A stretch of DNA of 64,000 bases. Origin: Croceivirga sp009797885 (GTDB lineage: Bacteria; Bacteroidota; Bacteroidia; Flavobacteriales; Flavobacteriaceae). The notes below the pieces were generated by a model. It worked only from the letters and a program-made list of their open reading frames with translations. It did no database searches and had not been told where the DNA came from. Both the position numbers and the translations under genes were made by a program. Positions 62,332 to 64,000 of the stretch are shown here, piece by piece. The DNA lies in NCBI GenBank assembly GCA_045866215.1, contig AP035880.1:3844001-3908000 (forward strand). Direction: 5' to 3'. Each line of letters begins with the position of its first letter. Position 1 is the first letter of the stretch.

Positions 62332-62979
62332 TTATTCGTTTTTTCTGTCGTAGATGGGCGGCCAATTTCCATTGGTACTGACATCTACAAGGGAACCTAC
62401 CTTAAGATGGTCGCCATTCACTTCTTCAACACTGTTTCTTGCATTTTCCTGGGCCAACAAATCCTTAGGTTGATCGTACAGTATAACGTCCTTCTTCACC
62501 TTAGCCTCAAACACTGGGGCCTTGTAGCCACTTTTCTCAATAATATCGGCTTTCAGTTCAAATTTTTCCGCATTTTGCGCATAGGGTACTTCCATCATGG
62601 TTTTGTAACTGTCACTGTTTTTGAAGAGGGAATCCTTTACCTTAACAAAGCCAAGCGTGTCTATTACCACAGTATCCACTTGCAGTTCAATTTGGTAAAC
62701 CCTATCATAGCGCATAAAGGAGGAATCCCGTTGTTGGGTGATGGTATAACTTCCGGTATCCACAAATTTGACCAAACTTTCAAAATTCCCGGCATACGTT
62801 CCATTAACGGATTTGTAGGCCTCCTGGGAATCACGAATATCCTTTAGTTTATCAATTACAGACTGAAAACGTTCTTTACGTACCTGTTTAAACTCTATGG
62901 GACCATTTACGGATTGATAAATCATATAGGCCAGACCGCAGCAAACAATCCATAAAACTATTTGTAAGATGGTTTTCAT
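62332..62979 (-). CDS. Hypothetical membrane-anchored protein
   Basis: A 215-residue protein with an N-terminal membrane segment (ILQIVLWIVCCGLAYMIY, residues about 4-21) and a soluble extracytoplasmic domain that starts with an amphipathic helix (QVRKERFQSVIDKLKDIRDSQ) like that of a pseudopilin. The rest shows repeated beta strands. It probably forms an operon with DUF3822 and rsmD. In the context of a PilM-like DUF3822 gene a pseudopilin-like role is possible, but this is inference. No prepilin peptidase site is visible. Confidence 0.7.
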   Translation of the reverse strand: MKTILQIVLWIVCCGLAYMIYQSVNGPIEFKQVRKERFQSVIDKLKDIRDSQEAYKSVNGTYAGNFESLVKFVDTGSYTITQQRDSSFMRYDRVYQIELQVDTVVIDTLGFVKVKDSLFKNSDSYKTMMEVPYAQNAEKFELKADIIEKSGYKAPVFEAKVKKDVILYDQPKDLLAQENARNSVEEVNGDHLKVGSLVDVSTNGNWPPIYDRKNE

Positions 62980-63066
62980 TTTTTCTGAGTTAATTAGATT
63001 TAGTGGTTACAAGCAAATCTACAATTTTTTTTGAATCCCGAAAGTTTTCCCAGTAAAAATGATACC

Positions 63067-63074
63067 TATCTTTG
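63067..63074 (+). promoter_or_regulatory. -7 box for the RecD-like gene
   Basis: TATCTTTG is a full match to TAnnTTTG and ends seven bases before the ATG at 63082. If used, the transcript would be leaderless or nearly so. Confidence 0.5.
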
Positions 63075-63081
63075 GAAGTCC

Positions 63082-64000
63082 ATGAGCACCCTAACTTCCA
63101 AGGCTTTTCAAAAAATTCTAACGGAAAAATTTCCGCATCGACCCACCTTGTTGCAGGAGCTTACGTTAAACCGTATTTCCGACTTTATTTTTTCAAGGGA
63201 AAGTGAAGAACTCTTTTTGTTGAAGGGATATGCGGGGACCGGCAAGACCACCATTGTAGGTAGTTTGGTAAAGTATCTGTGGCACACCAAAATGAAGGCC
63301 GTTTTACTCGCACCTACGGGGCGGGCCGCCAAAGTAATTTCCAATTATGCCGGTACACAGGCGTTTACCATTCATAAAAAGATATATTTTCCCAAAAAAC
63401 AGTCCGGGGGAGGGGTCCAATTTGTACTGGCTCCCAACAAGCATAGGAACACCTTGTTTATCGTGGATGAAGCCTCAATGATTCCGGACATTCCCGCAGA
63501 TTCCAAACTTTTTGAGAATGGGTCTCTCTTGGATGATTTGATTTATTATGTCTATTCAGGACACAATTGTAAGTTGGTGTTGATTGGGGATACTGCCCAA
63601 TTACCGCCCGTAAAATTGGATTTAAGTCCGGCCCTTGAAGAGCAACGAATGGAATTGAATTATAATAAGTCTGTCATAAATGTGGAATTGGACGAGGTAA
63701 TGCGCCAAAGTGAAACCTCAGGAATTTTATTCAATGCCACCAACTTGAGGCAACAGATACAGTCAAGTTATTACGAGGGCTTTCAATTTTCATTACAGGA
63801 TTTTAAGGACATCCAAAGACTAAGGGACGGGCATGAAGTGCAAGAAGCCATAGATAATGCCTATGCGCAACATGGTAAGGAGGAAACCGCTTTTATCGTT
63901 CGCTCAAACAAAAGGGCCAATCTATACAACAAAAATATTAGGGAACGTATTCTATTTCTGGAAAATGATATTGCCGTAGGTGATTTTATGATGGTAGTGA
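63082..64000 (+). CDS. RecD-like DNA helicase / AAA ATPase (partial)
   Basis: Runs off the window, so only the first ~306 residues are seen. Walker A is visible as LKGYAGTGKTT near residue 50, then LAPTGRAAKVI near 77, DEASMI (Walker B-like) near 131 and IGDTAQLPPVK near 168. These motifs fit superfamily 1B helicases such as RecD2 and Exo V alpha subunits. No recB/recC homologues are in the window; in Bacteroidota this protein usually stands alone. The start codon at 63082 fits family N-termini and the promoter box. Confidence 0.9.
   Translation, partial: MSTLTSKAFQKILTEKFPHRPTLLQELTLNRISDFIFSRESEELFLLKGYAGTGKTTIVGSLVKYLWHTKMKAVLLAPTGRAAKVISNYAGTQAFTIHKKIYFPKKQSGGGVQFVLAPNKHRNTLFIVDEASMIPDIPADSKLFENGSLLDDLIYYVYSGHNCKLVLIGDTAQLPPVKLDLSPALEEQRMELNYNKSVINVELDEVMRQSETSGILFNATNLRQQIQSSYYEGFQFSLQDFKDIQRLRDGHEVQEAIDNAYAQHGKEETAFIVRSNKRANLYNKNIRERILFLENDIAVGDFMMVV

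Overview
This window is chromosomal DNA from a member of the Bacteroidota, most likely a marine Flavobacteriaceae; I cannot name the genus. The evidence is the protein style (FAS1 lipoproteins, DUF2807 proteins, DUF3822, DinB-like DUF1572, C-terminally basic YidC), Bacteroidota-type -7 promoter boxes (TAnnTTTG) in front of many genes, weak Shine-Dalgarno sites, and the gene orders. Almost all of it is ordinary, densely packed core genome. I see no prophage, insertion sequence, CRISPR array, rRNA or tRNA.

Layout. 1-4255: pyrG, yidC and an Arg-rich secreted protein. 4579-9971 (minus): two FAS1 (fasciclin) lipoproteins, one with four near-identical 471-bp domain repeats. 10335-13037: mnmA, a nitronate monooxygenase-like flavoprotein and a small membrane protein. 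13038-19123 (minus): a tightly overlapping operon SpoIIM-like / membrane protein / DUF4129 / DUF4350 / MoxR ATPase / DUF58, with a divergent RDD protein; this is the best candidate for an under-described functional system. 19880-23856: TRIC channel, peptidyl-prolyl isomerase, CoA-type Nudix hydrolase, acyltransferase, and a sigma factor with a membrane partner. 23925-25563: two decaying M20 peptidase genes, one with a single nonsense codon and one reduced to a C-terminal remnant. 25664-34206: type II NADH dehydrogenase, xerD, two small outer-membrane barrels, aroQ, lpdA, two tandem msrB genes and a collagen-like lipoprotein. 34361-41009: glgB, a GH31 alpha-glucosidase, an M48 protease and an MFS transporter.

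41062-44761 (minus) reads as one regulatory and envelope unit: ECF sigma factor, probable anti-sigma factor, a DUF4097-like adhesin-type protein and two DUF2807 paralogues. 44981-57906 holds housekeeping genes: lon, cmk, a LysM protein, rpsA, pyrR-pyrB, a STAS-like protein, a four-helix-bundle gene that looks inserted, rnz, pdxH, sixA, ppk1 and miaE. 57988-58797 contains two copies of a ~200-bp palindromic repeat flanking a frameshifted TMEM220-like gene. 58798-64000: dnaX, the RNase P RNA gene rnpB, rsmD, DUF3822, a small membrane-anchored protein and the 5' part of a RecD-like helicase that runs off the window.

Functional links visible from context: nucleotide metabolism (pyrG, pyrR, pyrB, cmk), tRNA modification and RNA processing (mnmA, miaE, rnz, rnpB, rsmD), protein quality control and methionine repair (lon, M48, msrB pair, PPIase), alpha-glucan turnover (glgB with GH31), and envelope biogenesis or sensing (yidC, MoxR cluster, sigma cluster).
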